Below, in pieces: positions 61,653 to 64,000 of a DNA stretch of 64,000 nucleotides. The stretch's first letter is position 1. Every line of letters starts with the position of its first letter. The DNA is from Parasponia andersonii (lineage: Eukaryota; Streptophyta; Magnoliopsida; Rosales; Cannabaceae): assembly GCA_002914805.1 (NCBI GenBank), contig JXTB01000252.1, positions 405,250 through 469,249 on the forward strand, written 5' to 3'. Both the position numbers and the translations under genes were made by a program. The notes beneath the pieces are model-generated. The model had not been told where the DNA came from and did no database searches. It saw only the letters and a list, made by a program, of their open reading frames with translations.

Positions 61653-63904
61653 ATGGGTTTGTTGTCTTTTATGTTTTTCTCCGTTATTTGAGACCTTTTC
61701 TCGTTAGAGCTACTTTTGCGTTAGTTGACAGAAAAAGGCCGTTGGAATTCGTCAGTGATGGCAGAACCTCGGTCTCCTCAGAAGGAAGATTCGAACTTGG
61801 ATTTTTCACTCCAAGCAGTTAAAAGAGTCGTTATCTGGGAATTTGGTATAAGAACATACCAGTTCAAACGGTCATTTGTGTGGGAAACCGGTGTAACCCA
61901 ATCAACGATTCCTCCGGCACGTTGACTATAAACGACAGAGGTAATCTCGTGCTTCTGAGTAAGAATAAGACTGTTGTTTGGTCTACGAGCACGCTTATAC
62001 AAGCTCAGAAACCATTGGTTCAGCTCTTGGATAATGGTAACTTGGTTCTGAGAGATGAGAAAGAAGAGAATTCGGAGAATTATTGGTGGCAAAGCTTTGA
62101 CTATCCTTCCGATACGTTCTTGTCCGGAATGAAACTTGGATGGGAGAGGAGAAATCTTAGTAGGCATTTATCAGCATGGAGGAGTTTTAATGACCCCTGT
62201 AATGGAGATTTGACTTACGGGGTTGAGATTGATGCACGACTCCATACATACCCTGAAGTAATTATGCGAATAGGGTCTGCGAAGTTTTATCGAGCTGGGG
62301 CGTGGAATGGCGTAAGATTCAGTGGTACTCCGGAATTGAGGCCAAATCCGAATTATGATTATTGGTTTGTTTAAGACGATAATGAAGTTTACTTTGCCTA
62401 TAAAATCAAGAACAAGTCATTAATCACAAGAATAGTCTTGAACCAAACTGCAGTGTGGCAGCTATGGCCTCTGTGGGGCTAATGGAAATTGTTTCATAAC
62501 CGAGACTCCGGTCTGCCAGTGTTTAAAAGGATTCAAGTCAAAGTCTCTAGAAGAATGGAATACAATGGATTGGTCTGATGGGTGTGTGAGGAATAGTCCA
62601 CTGAGCTGCCATAAAATAGAGAAAGATGGTTTTATGAAATAGTCCACTGATTGTCCGATGCTCAACATAGTTGGGTGAATAAGAGTCTGAATCTAGAGGA
62701 ATGCAGAGCCAAATGCTTAAGCAACTGTTCTTGCATGGCTTACGCAAACTCAGATGTCAGAGGAAAAGGAAGTGGCTGCGTCATGTGGTTTGGCGATCTG
62801 GTTGATATTAGACAGTATCATTCCGCCGAACAAGATATTTACATTCGAATGCTGGCTTCAGATATAGGTAAAGTATAACAAGTCACATCTATCTTGTTTC
62901 TGTTGAAAGTTTAATAGTTTGCATGGAGTTCCCGCATTTTTTTTTTTTTTTGATTTCTGTTCTGTCTCAAATTGCCTTAGAAAAAGCAAGAGCTGATCGT
63001 AAGGTGAAGAGAACGGTGATAGCTACATAGATCGTTGTTGGAGTAGTTTCTGGGATTATTTTACTCTGCCTTTACATTTGCAGGAGGAGATGCTTGCATG
63101 GTAAAGTTTATACTCTGTCTTTGATCTTTTTGCAAACTTTTTACTGTTTCTCATCTTTTGATGTGATCTTCTATTAGAGTGAGAATTAGGGAGAGGCTAA
63201 TTCACTTAGTAAAGCTATAAGTAATGTTATACAGTCACAAAAAATATTATTCTTAAACAAATGTAGTTCATGAGATTTAAAACAACCTTCTAACAGTAGG
63301 AGAGGGGGGGGGGGGGGAGGAAGCTAGGAAAATTTATTGCAATTGCATCAGAATCTAAATAAAATTAGAAAAAAGAGGGAAAAAATCAAAGACTCCATAG
63401 ATTATAAGTGTCAGCTTTTCGAAATACTCGTAGATGGTGCTGCTTTTTCCTTTCTCCATAACTAAAGAATGCGCATTATAACTGTACATTTTGAAAAGCA
63501 TGATAAGATAACAACATTCCTCGGACATGCATTGTTTGTGATTTGGATGGGAACCTGACCAGTTAGATAATGATTTCAGATCTCAAATATAGTGGTTATA
63601 TATAGTACTTATTTTTTTGACTATTTTGTGCATTTATTGCACTTATCTCAACTATTTTGATTGCTATAAAGTATAAGGCCTAAGTAATATAGCCGGTAAA
63701 ATGAATTTGCATTCTTTTCTTGTCAATGCTTATTTCTACAATATATGTTCGACAAAAACAGAGAGAAATGGAATGCAAAGGAGTAAAAGCCAAGACGAAG
63801 ATCTGGACCTCCCATTTTTCGATCTACCTACAATTAGTACTGCCACTAATAGTTTCTCCGAGAACAACAAGCTTGGTGAAGGTGGTTTTGGACCCGTATA
63901 TCGA
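61653..63904 (+). pseudogene. G-type lectin S-receptor-like kinase pseudogene, tandem copy, cut by the right edge
   Basis: Paralogue of the gene at 39571-43239 with the same exon plan: exon 1 61653-62867, exon 2 62981-63100, exon 3 63762-63904; remaining kinase exons lie beyond the window. B-lectin, S-locus glycoprotein, PAN and transmembrane parts are recognisable, and exon 3 keeps [11 protein letters not shown]. Relative to gene 1: a one-base deletion gives a stop at 61689-61691; TCA became TAA at 61820-61822; GAA became TAA at 62372-62374; about 70 bases are lost near 62452, before the EGF-like Cys cluster; a second indel and stop lie near 62640-62660; exon 2 has TAG at 63028-63030. Splice sites are preserved. 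No single receptor protein can be made. Confidence 0.93.
63304..63317. repeat. Poly-G tract of about 14 bases in intron 2 of the pseudogene
   Basis: An uninterrupted G run within agaggggggggg...agg. The paralogous intron of gene 1 has only about five G at the matching place (near 41318). Confidence 0.9.
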
Positions 63905-64000
63905 GTAAGCTCTTCATTAGCCTCTTTTGGAACAATATCTTTTTCTTTCTTTTCTGTTTACCTCTCGAAAAAGACGGGAGGGATGAAGCTTAACGTAAGC

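Overview
The window looks like AT-rich eudicot plant nuclear DNA. It has spliced G-type lectin receptor kinase genes with GT-AG introns, many decayed class I and class II transposable elements, and almost no intact coding sequence elsewhere. The species cannot be fixed from the sequence. Two runs of N (222 bases at 16948-17169 and one base at 19424) show it is an assembled scaffold.

Left part (1-15262). A truncated Ty1/copia element of Sirevirus character occupies about 349-4697, with RT/RNase H remnant, broken envelope-like reading frame, polypurine tract and 3' LTR. A CACTA (En/Spm) transposon follows at 5739-12554 with matching ends and an ATT target duplication. It carries a transposase gene whose catalytic core is deleted and a TNP1 gene fused to a Ulp1-like protease domain. 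A probable solo LTR (11563-12205) sits inside it.

Middle part (15263-32109). This is a CACTA element inside another CACTA element. The outer one has its transposase remnant at 25750-29272 and its TNP1 remnant at 15480-16440, both on the minus strand. The inner one (16577-25586, also minus strand) is inserted between those two genes. An exact 1.2 kb repeat on either side of the single N is most likely an assembly artefact.

Right part (32110-64000). The one gene that appears intact is a G-type lectin S-receptor-like serine/threonine kinase at 39571-43239 (seven coding exons, 825 residues). A second copy starts at 61653 and runs off the right edge; it is a pseudogene with several stops and deletions. 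The duplicated unit extends more than 1 kb upstream of both genes. Comparing the two copies shows that about 6.3 kb upstream of the intact gene (about 32.47-38.78 kb) was inserted: a probable Mutator-like element holding a dead Ulp1 protease remnant and an eight-copy tandem array. Between the kinase copies lie a 5 kb element with long inverted ends (about 46.2-51.4 kb), a small non-autonomous CACTA element inside it (48582-49735), and a deleted copia LTR retrotransposon (53938-59445) with an AGAAC target duplication.

Overall, this is a tandem receptor-kinase duplication pulled apart by nested, mostly old transposons. I found no clear undescribed system. The most interesting points are the nested CACTA pair, Ulp1 protease domains in CACTA and Mutator-like elements, the empty-site evidence at the kinase duplication, and the internal tandem arrays.
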